A DNA stretch of 39,438 bases from Oscillospiraceae bacterium (GCA_022779345.1 JALFTG010000167.1:1-39438); one strand, 5' to 3'. Positions 17,508-25,050 are shown, numbered from the stretch's first letter. The notes: generated by a model not told the origin, from the letters alone. A program made the numbers and translations.

Positions 17508-17536
17508 TTGACATCCGGGGTCAAAATGGCTATGAT
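17508..17536 (+). promoter_or_regulatory. Sigma-A promoter of BaiF/CaiB-like CoA-transferase 1
   Basis: TTGACA (17508-17513) - 17 nt - TATGAT (17531-17536). Confidence 0.82.
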
Positions 17537-17547
17537 TAGTAACATAG

Positions 17548-17576
17548 GTCAGTTTTTCTCTTGACGAAAAACTGAC
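17548..17576 (+). promoter_or_regulatory. Perfect inverted repeat in the 5' leader of CoA-transferase 1
   Basis: GTCAGTTTTTC-TCTTGAC-GAAAAACTGAC, 11-bp perfect arms starting just after the expected +1. Confidence 0.75.
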
Positions 17577-17660
17577 AGGAGATTGTTAAACTATAGGCAG
17601 TAAGGAATTAACAACACTTGCTGACTGTTTAAAACACATATTTGAAAGGAAGTTATTGCA

Positions 17661-19025
17661 ATGACCGTTGTCAACAACGCGCTCCATCAGGATTTCGCAA
17701 GCTATCCTCAGTTCGGCGTCCTGCAGGGTGTCAAGGTGTTCATCACCGGCACCAACATCGCAGGCCCCTTCGCCGGCTGCCTGATGGCCGAGATGGGCGC
17801 ACAGGTCGTCCAGGCCGAGATGCCCAAAATCGCCTGCCAGACCCGCGGCACCTACTCCTGGGCGCAGAACCACCGCAACTGCTACGCCATCACCCTGAAC
17901 ACCGCCACCAAGAAGGGCCAGGAAGTGTTCCTGAAGGCCATTGAGTGGGCTGACATCTGGATCGAAGCCGGCCGTCCCGGCGGCTACGACAAGCGCGGCC
18001 TGACCGATGATGTGTGCTGGGAGCACAACCCCAGACTGTCCATCGTCCATGTCTCCGGCTACGGCCAGTTCGGCCCCGCCAAGGACAAGCCCTCCTACGA
18101 TGTGTCCGGCCAGGCTATGGGCGGCTATATGTACATGAACGGTGTGTCCCCCACCTCCAGCCCCCTGAAGGTCAACCCCTTCCTGTCTGACTATGTCACC
18201 GCTTACAACGCCTGCATCGTGGCTCTGGCTGGCTACATCCATGCCAAGAACTTCGGCGAAGGCGATTCCTGCGATGTCGCTCAGTACGACAATATGTTCC
18301 GTCTGCTGGACAACTACCCCGCCAAGTGGTTCAACAAGGGCTTCCCCGCCGCCGGCGAGCCTGTCCCCGAGCGTACCGGCAACAAGCACGACATGTCCGC
18401 CTGCTTCTCCTTCTATGAAACCAAGGACGGCACCGCTATGTTCGTGGGCATGGTCGGCGTCGGCCCCACCGAGCGTGGCTTCCCGCTGATCGGCATGCCC
18501 GCTCCCGGCAGCGGCGTTGAGGTTCCCGGCACTGGCATGACCGTTCCCAAGGGCTGCACTGGCTATCCTCTGTTTGACCCGGTGGGCATCGCCGCCGAGA
18601 AGGCTCTGGAGAAGTACTGCGCCGAGCATACTGCTGCTGAGCTGGAAGAAGTGTTCAACGCCCACGGCATCCCCTGCCAGAAGGCTTATGGTCCTGCTGA
18701 TATCCTGGCTGATCCTCAGTTCGAGGCCCGCGAGAACATCGTGGAGTGGGAAGACCAGGTCTACGGCCCCATGAAGGGCATCGGCGTCACCAACATCTTC
18801 AAGAAGAACCCCTCCAAGATCGTTGCTTCCGCTCCCTGCCTGGGCGAGCACAACAAGGAGATCCTGGGCGCCTGGGGCTTCTCCGATGCAGAAATCGACG
18901 AGATGTATCAGCGCGGCGAGCTGGCCACATGGACTCCCGCTGAGACCGCCAAGATCAAGCTCCTGAAAGAGTGGGGCTTCTTCTGGGATCCCGAGCGTCA
19001 GTGCAAGCGGCTGGGCCTGGAGTAA
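17661..19025 (+). CDS. baiF-like: BaiF/CaiB-like class III CoA-transferase, copy 1
   Basis: FGVLQGVKVFITGTNIAGPFAGCLMAEMGAQVVQAE, ADIWIEAGRPGGYDKRGLTDDVCWEHNPRLSIVHVSGYGQFG, NPFLSDYVTAYNA (candidate catalytic Asp), ERTGNKHDMSACFSFYETKDGTAMFVGMVG; parallels BaiF (KIAIVHVSGYGQTG, RTGNKDAQAALFSFY). Confidence 0.9.
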   Translation: MTVVNNALHQDFASYPQFGVLQGVKVFITGTNIAGPFAGCLMAEMGAQVVQAEMPKIACQTRGTYSWAQNHRNCYAITLNTATKKGQEVFLKAIEWADIWIEAGRPGGYDKRGLTDDVCWEHNPRLSIVHVSGYGQFGPAKDKPSYDVSGQAMGGYMYMNGVSPTSSPLKVNPFLSDYVTAYNACIVALAGYIHAKNFGEGDSCDVAQYDNMFRLLDNYPAKWFNKGFPAAGEPVPERTGNKHDMSACFSFYETKDGTAMFVGMVGVGPTERGFPLIGMPAPGSGVEVPGTGMTVPKGCTGYPLFDPVGIAAEKALEKYCAEHTAAELEEVFNAHGIPCQKAYGPADILADPQFEARENIVEWEDQVYGPMKGIGVTNIFKKNPSKIVASAPCLGEHNKEILGAWGFSDAEIDEMYQRGELATWTPAETAKIKLLKEWGFFWDPERQCKRLGLE

Positions 19026-19047
19026 TTCTCTATCTGACCCCCAATGT

Positions 19048-19139
19048 GAGGGACTGCGGAACTTTCCGCAGTCCCTCCAATTTCTAACTACATTTGCTTC
19101 CCGGTGCAGAGGAGCGATCGTTCCTCTGTACCGGGAAGC
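19048..19139 (+). repeat. Two consecutive long inverted repeats between CoA-transferase copies 1 and 2
   Basis: GAGGGACTGCGGAA/TTCCGCAGTCCCTC (19048-19077) and GCTTCCCGGTGCAGAGGA/TCCTCTGTACCGGGAAGC (19096-19139, one G-U pair); neither has a clear T-tract. Confidence 0.85.
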
Positions 19140-19204
19140 GAATGTTTGGTGCAAAAACAGTCGCTTTCAGTCTATCGAAACTACGCATGGAAAGGAAAAA
19201 GCAA

Positions 19205-20572
19205 ATGAAAGTCATCAACAATGCGCTCCATCAGGATTTTGCCGCCTATCCCCAGTTCGGCGTTCTCCGGGGAGTCAAAGTCTTCATCACCGGTACCAAC
19301 ATCGCAGGCCCCTTTGCCGGGTGTCTGATGGCGGAAATGGGAGCCCAGGTCGTGCAGGCCGAGCCGCCCACTGTGCCCTGCCAGACACGCGGCACTTATT
19401 CCTGGGCACAGAACCACCGCAACTGCTATGCTGTCACCATCAATACCGCAACCAAAAAAGGGCAGGAAGTGTTTCTGAAGGGCATCGAATGGGCTGACAT
19501 CTGGATCGAAGCCGGCCGTCCCGGTACTTACGACAAGCGCGGTCTGACCGATGAGCTGTGCTGGGAACACAATTCCAAGCTGGTGATCGTCCATGTCTCC
19601 GGCTACGGCCAGTTTGGTCCCGCCAAGGACAAGCCCTCCTACGATGTGTCCGGCCAGGCCATGGGCGGTTATATGTATATGAACGGCACATCCCCCACCT
19701 CCGGTCCCCTGAAGGTCAACCCCTATCTGTCTGACTATGTCACCGCTTACAACGCCTGCATCGTCGCTCTGGCCGGTCTGGTCTGCGCCCTGAAGTGGGG
19801 CGAGGGCGATTCCTGCGATGTGGCCCAGTACGACAATATGTTCCGGCTTCTGGATGACTTCCCCGCCAAGTGGTTCAACAAGGGCTTCCCCGGCCCTGGC
19901 GAGCCTGTTCCCGACCGCACCGGCAACAAGGCCGACACCGCCGCCTGCTTCTCCTTCTATGACACCAAGGATGGCACCGCCATGTTCGTGGGCATGGTTG
20001 GCGCCGGCCCCATCGAGCGCGGCTATCCCCTGATCGGTATGCCTGCTCCCGGCAGCGACGACATTATCCCCGGCACCGATGGGCTGAAAGTCCATGCCGG
20101 CTGCACCGGTATCCCCATGTTTGATCCCCGCGGCGCCATTGCCGAGAAGATGATGGAAGATTTCTGCGCCAGCCACACCGCTGATGAACTGGAACAGATC
20201 TTCAACGAACACGGAATTCCCTGCCAGCGGGCTTACGGCCCCGCCGACATTCTGGCCGATGAGCAGTATGAGGCCCGCGAGAACATCGTGGAGTGGGAGG
20301 ATCAGGTCTATGGCCCCATGAAGGGTATCGGCATCACCAACATCTTCAAAAAGCATCCCTCTCAGATCGTTTGCTCCGCTCCCGGCGTGGGCGAACACAA
20401 CCGGGAAATCTTCTCTGCCTGGGGCTTCTCCGACGAGGAAATCGACACCATGTATGATCGCGGCGAAGCTATCACCTGGTCGGCCGCGGAGCTGGCCAAG
20501 AAGCGTCTGCTGAAGGAGTGGGGCTTCTTCTGGGATCCCGAGCGTCAGTGCAAGCGGCTGGGGCTGGAGTAA
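19205..20572 (+). CDS. baiF-like: BaiF/CaiB-like class III CoA-transferase, copy 2
   Basis: Homology-supported start MKVINNALHQDFAAYPQFGVLRGVKVFITGTNIAGPFAGC (the track ORF starts too early at 19094). Highly similar to copy 1. Confidence 0.9.
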   Translation: MKVINNALHQDFAAYPQFGVLRGVKVFITGTNIAGPFAGCLMAEMGAQVVQAEPPTVPCQTRGTYSWAQNHRNCYAVTINTATKKGQEVFLKGIEWADIWIEAGRPGTYDKRGLTDELCWEHNSKLVIVHVSGYGQFGPAKDKPSYDVSGQAMGGYMYMNGTSPTSGPLKVNPYLSDYVTAYNACIVALAGLVCALKWGEGDSCDVAQYDNMFRLLDDFPAKWFNKGFPGPGEPVPDRTGNKADTAACFSFYDTKDGTAMFVGMVGAGPIERGYPLIGMPAPGSDDIIPGTDGLKVHAGCTGIPMFDPRGAIAEKMMEDFCASHTADELEQIFNEHGIPCQRAYGPADILADEQYEARENIVEWEDQVYGPMKGIGITNIFKKHPSQIVCSAPGVGEHNREIFSAWGFSDEEIDTMYDRGEAITWSAAELAKKRLLKEWGFFWDPERQCKRLGLE

Positions 20573-20706
20573 TCTGCCCCAGAGGCCGGACCGGTGTTCC
20601 CTGGACGGCATTCCCGTGCCCCGCAGCTGTATGATCTGCGGAAATCCATTTGGTTTTTCCGGTCTTTGACCGTAAAAATAAACTATTTTGGAAAGGAAAT
20701 ATTACC

Positions 20707-22071
20707 ATGAAAGTCTTCCACAATGCGCTTCATCAGGACTTTGCGAACTATCCCCAGTTCGGTGTCCTGCGCGGTGTCAAGGTCTTCGTCACCGCGACCA
20801 ACATCGCCGGCCCCTTTGCCGGTTCCCTGATGGCCGAGATGGGCGCTCAGGTGCTCCGCGCCGAAGCCCCCAATATCCCCTGCTCCACCCGCGGCACCAC
20901 CGCCTGTGCGCAGCTGCACCGCAATGAGTATTCCATCACGCTGAACACCGCTACCAAGCGTGGTCAGGAGCTGTTTAAAAAGGCCATTGCCTGGGCCGAT
21001 ATCTGGATCGAAGCTGGCCGCCCCGGCAACTATCAGAAGCGCGGCCTGTCCGATGAGGTCTGCTGGCAGGTCAATCCCAAGCTGGCGATTGTCCATGTCT
21101 CCGGCTATGGCCAGTTCGGTCCTTACAAGGACAAGGCTTCCTATGATGTGTCCGGTCAGGCCATGGGCGGCTATATGTACATGAACGGCACCTCCCCCAC
21201 TTCCGGTCCTCTGAAGGTGAACCCCTTCCTGTCCGACTATGTCACCGCTTACAATGCCTGCATCTGCGGTCTGGCCGGTCATATCCATGCACTGCGCTGG
21301 GGTGAGGGCGACAGCGCCGATGTGGCCCAGTACGACAATATGTTCCGTCTGCTGGATCTGTACCCCTCTGTCTGGTTCAATAAGGGCTATCCCGGCGAAG
21401 GTCAGCCCGTTCCCGAGCGCACCGGCAACAAGCACGATATGTCCGCCTGCTTCTCCTTCTACGACACGAAGGATGGCAACGCCATGTTCGTGGGTATGGT
21501 CGGCGTGGGTCCCACCATGCGCGGCTTCCCGCTGATTGGCCTGCCCGCTCCCGGCGAGGACAAGTGCATCCCCGGTACCGATCTGAAGGTTCCCGCCGGT
21601 TCCACCGGTTTCCCCAACTTCGATCCCGTGGGAATTGCCGCCGAGCACGCACTGGAGAAGTTCTGTGCCGAGCATACCGCCGATGAGCTGGAAGAACTCT
21701 TTGAAGCCAACGGTATCCCCTGCCAGAGAGCCTACACGCCTGCCGATATCGAGAAGGATCCGCAGTACGAAGCCCGCGAGAATATCGTGGAATGGGAAGA
21801 TCAGGTATTCGGTCCCATGAAGGGCATTGGTATCACCAACCGCTTCACCAAAAACCCCTCCGACATCGTGGCTGCTGCTCCTCTGTTCGGTGAGCACAAC
21901 CGGGAGGTCTTTGCGTCCTGGGGTGTCTCTGACGAAGAGATCGACGATATGTACGCCAAGGGCGAAATCGCAACCTGGACTGCTGCGGATACCGCACGGA
22001 ATAAGCGCCTGAAAGAGTGGGGCTATTTCTGGGATCCCGAGCGTCAGTGCGAGCGCATTGGTCTGAAGTAA
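20707..22071 (+). CDS. baiF-like: BaiF/CaiB-like class III CoA-transferase, copy 3
   Basis: Start MKVFHNALHQDFANYPQFGVLRGVKVFVTATNIAGPFAGS after GGAAAGGAAATATTACC; NPFLSDYVTAYNA; same domain order as copies 1 and 2. Confidence 0.9.
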   Translation: MKVFHNALHQDFANYPQFGVLRGVKVFVTATNIAGPFAGSLMAEMGAQVLRAEAPNIPCSTRGTTACAQLHRNEYSITLNTATKRGQELFKKAIAWADIWIEAGRPGNYQKRGLSDEVCWQVNPKLAIVHVSGYGQFGPYKDKASYDVSGQAMGGYMYMNGTSPTSGPLKVNPFLSDYVTAYNACICGLAGHIHALRWGEGDSADVAQYDNMFRLLDLYPSVWFNKGYPGEGQPVPERTGNKHDMSACFSFYDTKDGNAMFVGMVGVGPTMRGFPLIGLPAPGEDKCIPGTDLKVPAGSTGFPNFDPVGIAAEHALEKFCAEHTADELEELFEANGIPCQRAYTPADIEKDPQYEARENIVEWEDQVFGPMKGIGITNRFTKNPSDIVAAAPLFGEHNREVFASWGVSDEEIDDMYAKGEIATWTAADTARNKRLKEWGYFWDPERQCERIGLK

Positions 22072-22084
22072 TCCGGTTCTATAG

Positions 22085-22118
22085 GAAAAGTCCGCAGAAA
22101 TTTGCGGACTTTTCTTTT
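22085..22118 (+). terminator. Terminator after the third CoA-transferase
   Basis: GAAAAGTCCGCA-GAAATT-TGCGGACTTTTC-TTTT. Confidence 0.85.
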
Positions 22119-22221
22119 ACTGGCAGGGATCAGCCAGTAAAATTTGTAGGATTCTTTAGACTTCTCAGTATTTTTTTGTGTAAAATCACGCCTGTTTCTT
22201 TCTGCAATCCAAAATTTTTTG

Positions 22222-22230
22222 TGCTATAAT
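22222..22230 (+). promoter_or_regulatory. Extended -10 promoter (TGCTATAAT) for the HSDH-like gene
   Basis: TGnTATAAT in an AT-rich leader with no clear -35; ATG 62 bp downstream with GGAGG RBS. Confidence 0.6.
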
Positions 22231-22291
22231 GATAAACAGGTTCAAGTGACAAGACCTATAAGAGCATATTATTGATTGGAGGTATTTATCA

Positions 22292-23086
22292 ATGAAGAAA
22301 CTGGAAGGAAAAGTCGCATTGGTCACCGCTTCTACCCGCGGAATCGGATATGCCATTGCAGAAACTTTCGCCAGGGAAGGCGCCATTGTCTATATGGCCT
22401 GCCGCAATCTGGAAGTTGCCAACGAGAAGGCCGCTGCCCTGAATGCAGAAGGCTGCACCGTCAAGACCGTCTACTTCGAGGCCTATGACCGGGAGAGCTG
22501 CTACAACATGGTCAAGACCGCTGTTGACAATGAAGGCCGTCTGGACATTCTGGTCAACAACTTCGGCGGCACCAGCCCCATGAACGACTTTGACATCTAT
22601 AAGACCGATTATCAGACATTCCAGAACTATGTGGATGTCCATCTGCAGACCGTATTCGTGGCTTCCCAGGCCGCCATCAACCTGGCTATGGCTCCCCAGA
22701 AATCCGGCTGCATCATCAACACCGGCTCCGTCGCCGGCCTGACCCCCGATGTCAGCCAGATCGCTTACGGCACCTCCAAGGGCGCCCTGGTCCACATGAC
22801 CAAGATCATGGCCACCCATGTCGCCAAGGATAACATCCGCGTGAACATGGTCGCCCCCGGCATGACCGCCACCGAAGCAGTCATGAACAACCTGACCCCC
22901 GAGTTCATGGAGTTCTTCCTGAAGCACACTCCCATCCGCCGGATGGCCACTGCACAGGAAATGGCAGACGCCGCTCTGTATCTGGCTACCGCCGAGTTCG
23001 TCACCGGTCATGTGATCCCCGTGAACGGTGGCTTCGGTATGCCCACTCCCGTCTACGGCGACACCCTCATGGGCGTCAAGCGCTGA
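22292..23086 (+). CDS. 7alpha-hydroxysteroid dehydrogenase-like SDR
   Basis: MKKLEGKVALVTASTRGIGYAIAETFAREGAIVYMACRN...LDILVNNFGGTSP...YGTSKGALVHMT...PIRRMATAQEMADAALYLATAEFVTGHVIPVNGGFGMPTPVYGD. The NNFGGT motif and GGFGxxTPxY tail are characteristic of clostridial 7alpha-HSDHs. Confidence 0.82.
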   Translation: MKKLEGKVALVTASTRGIGYAIAETFAREGAIVYMACRNLEVANEKAAALNAEGCTVKTVYFEAYDRESCYNMVKTAVDNEGRLDILVNNFGGTSPMNDFDIYKTDYQTFQNYVDVHLQTVFVASQAAINLAMAPQKSGCIINTGSVAGLTPDVSQIAYGTSKGALVHMTKIMATHVAKDNIRVNMVAPGMTATEAVMNNLTPEFMEFFLKHTPIRRMATAQEMADAALYLATAEFVTGHVIPVNGGFGMPTPVYGDTLMGVKR

Positions 23087-23120
23087 GCTGTGTCCCGGGA
23101 AATATTCTCAATACATACAA

Positions 23121-23153
23121 AACCGGCTGCGGAAATTCCGCAGCCGGTTTTTT
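23121..23153. terminator. Bidirectional-looking terminator between the HSDH-like and CorA-like genes
   Basis: AACCGGCTGCGGAA-TTCCGCAGCCGGTT-TTTT; convergent genes. Confidence 0.9.
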
Positions 23154-24069
23154 ACCAGAACTTCTTCTTTTTCATAATCCACAGGCACAGGAGTACCACC
23201 CCGGCGCTGACACCGATCACCATAGGGTAGCCATATCGCCAGGTCAGCTCCGGCATATGAGAAAAATTCATGCCATACCATCCGGCAATCAGGGACAGGG
23301 GCAGACAGATTGTGGTCACAATGGTCAGAATCTTCATGATCCGGTTCTGCCGGATGTCAATCTCCGACTGGAACAGTTCCCGGACCTGAATCCCGTATTC
23401 CCGCAGGGCCTGGGCCTCACTGAGCAGCCGGCCGATGCGCTTTTCCGCCATATGGAACATCCGCAGCTCATTTTCGGAGAAATATCCGTTTTCATTCTCC
23501 TGAAATTCGCAGATCAGGTCATCCAGCTGGGTGTAGTACCGAATCCACCCAAACAGTTCCTTCCGCATACCGCTCATCTGCTGGTCAAAGTTCTCCATGT
23601 TCCCCGCCAGCACCGACTCTTCCATTTGATTCAGCTGTTCCTCCAATTCCTGAAGGTGGTGCATATCCTTGGCAATCAGCAGTTCCAGGAATTCATAGAA
23701 AAATGCTCCGACTCCGTCCTCCCGCTGGGGGTTCTGCCGCCCCAGCCGCTGGATCATCTGCCGGGCCACGCCGGTGTCATCACATAGAATCATTCGCTTG
23801 TCTGTGAGCAGATAACCGAAAGCAATGGGAATGTTCTCCCGGGTATGGCGGGGAGTGACAATGGTGCCGCACAGATACTTCCGATGCGTCTCCGCTTTGC
23901 AGACCTGGGCATCCCGTGGGGACGGCGTATGGCACAGATACGGTTCCAGCACCGGGTCCGGGTGCGGATGGGTCAGCTCCTCAGAGGTAACCAGTGCCAG
24001 CAATATTTCCTCCGCTTCCGGAACACCGGACACCAGAGATAAGTCTGAACTGATATGATACAGATCCAT
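23152..24069 (-). CDS. CorA-like Mg2+/divalent cation channel
   Basis: Start MDLYHISSDLSLVSGVPEAEE; C-terminal IAGWYGMNFSHMPELTWRYGYPMVIGVSAGVVLLCLWIMKKKKFW with GMN motif and two TM helices. Confidence 0.88.
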   Translation of the reverse strand: MDLYHISSDLSLVSGVPEAEEILLALVTSEELTHPHPDPVLEPYLCHTPSPRDAQVCKAETHRKYLCGTIVTPRHTRENIPIAFGYLLTDKRMILCDDTGVARQMIQRLGRQNPQREDGVGAFFYEFLELLIAKDMHHLQELEEQLNQMEESVLAGNMENFDQQMSGMRKELFGWIRYYTQLDDLICEFQENENGYFSENELRMFHMAEKRIGRLLSEAQALREYGIQVRELFQSEIDIRQNRIMKILTIVTTICLPLSLIAGWYGMNFSHMPELTWRYGYPMVIGVSAGVVLLCLWIMKKKKFW

Positions 24070-24189
24070 GATGTTCTCCTCAACTTGCAATCTGATAAGC
24101 CTATTGTAGCACCCTGTACGCAAAGTGCAAGAGACAAACAACCGCGGTCGGCTACGCACAGCCGGCCGCGGTTTTCTGGTCCCGGGACT

Positions 24190-24402
24190 TTACCGGATGG
24201 CCCGCAGCTCCTCATCCGCTGCCGCGAGCTGTTCCGGACTCAGTCCCCATTGGGAAAATCTGCTCAAGGTCCGGAAGGACATTCCGAAGGTCATCTGAAA
24301 AGACGGCGTCCGCGTCAGCTTCGGAAAATACTTCTCCAGCACCCGGCGGGCCTCCGCGTCTGCATAAATCTCACTGATCCTGGACTCGACTGAAAATCCC
24401 AT
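24190..24402 (-). CDS. Small conserved helical-domain protein, function unknown
   Basis: MGFSVESRISEIYADAEARRVLEKYFPKLTRTPSFQMTFGMSFRTLSRFSQWGLSPEQLAAADEELRAIR with RBS GGTGGAGGC and a downstream hairpin. Confidence 0.65.
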   Translation of the reverse strand: MGFSVESRISEIYADAEARRVLEKYFPKLTRTPSFQMTFGMSFRTLSRFSQWGLSPEQLAAADEELRAIR

Positions 24403-24624
24403 AACAGCCTCCACCTCTTAGAATATACAGATTTTACCACTTTGTAACCATTATGTCAACTTATTTTCCGCATTTTTCTGATTTTCAGCCCTCTTTCAGC
24501 GAATTTTTCCCGCAATTTTCGACACATTTCCCCCACTTTTCATCTTTTGGCGTAGTTCCGGTTACGATGGGATCATAAAAAACGCAACCATTTGACAGCG
24601 GGGCGATGTGTTCCCGGGGAAAAC

Positions 24625-24655
24625 AAAAGTGCCGTGGGAAATCCCACGGCACTTT
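24625..24655 (-). terminator. Terminator of the tRNA cluster
   Basis: AAGTGCCGTGGG-AAAT-CCCACGGCACTT; minus-strand T-rich tail TTTTGTTTTC. Confidence 0.85.
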
Positions 24656-24664
24656 CTTTCATTC

Positions 24665-24739
24665 TGGAGGCGCCACCCAGATTTGAACTGGGGAATCGCG
24701 GATTTGCAGTCCACTGCCTTACCACTTGGCTATGGCGCC
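24665..24739 (-). tRNA. tRNA-Cys (GCA)
   Basis: Minus strand GGCGCCATAGCCAAGTGGTAAGGCAGTGGACTGCAAATCCGCGATTCCCCAGTTCAAATCTGGGTGGCGCCTCCA; encoded CCA. Confidence 0.97.
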
Positions 24740-24751
24740 ACAGAATAAAAT

Positions 24752-24827
24752 TGGAGCGGGCGACGAGGCTCGAACTCGCTACCTCCACCTTGGCAAGGTG
24801 GCGCTCTACCGGATGAGCTACGCCCGC
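24752..24827 (-). tRNA. tRNA-Gly (GCC)
   Basis: Minus strand GCGGGCGTAGCTCATCCGGTAGAGCGCCACCTTGCCAAGGTGGAGGTAGCGAGTTCGAGCCTCGTCGCCCGCTCCA. Confidence 0.97.
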
Positions 24828-24868
24828 ATTTTTGGAAGATCCCGGAAGACGATTTCTCGTCTTCCGGG

Positions 24869-24945
<77 letters not shown>

Positions 24946-24974
24946 TATCGGAAAGCTGCGATGAACAGTTTGGG

Positions 24975-25050
24975 TGGTGGGAACAACAGGGCTCGAACCT
25001 GTGACCCCTTGCTTGTAAGGCAAGTGCTCTCCCAGCTGAGCTATGCTCCC
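24975..25050 (-). tRNA. tRNA-Val (TAC)
   Basis: Minus strand GGGAGCATAGCTCAGCTGGGAGAGCACTTGCCTTACAAGCAAGGGGTCACAGGTTCGAGCCCTGTTGTTCCCACCA. Confidence 0.97.

Noticed and set aside
17586-19154. Long minus-strand ORFs (522, 476 and 404 aa) opposite the three CoA-transferases
   Set aside because: They resemble each other only because the sense genes are paralogs; no RBS and no recognisable domain.
19094-19204. 37-aa N-terminal extension of CoA-transferase 2 in the ORF track
   Set aside because: It reads through the inter-gene hairpin; homology with copies 1 and 3 places the start at 19205.
17661-22071. Carnitine (cai) or gamma-butyrobetaine (bbu) operon
   Set aside because: No CaiA-type acyl-CoA dehydrogenase, CaiD hydratase, CaiT transporter or ETF genes; the SDR set fits bai-like better.
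17661-22071. Assembly duplication artefact explaining the three CoA-transferases
   Set aside because: Copies differ at many amino-acid positions and have different flanking non-coding DNA.
11793-23086. Complete bile acid 7alpha-dehydroxylation operon
   Set aside because: No BaiCD, BaiE, BaiH, BaiI or BaiG homolog can be read in the window.
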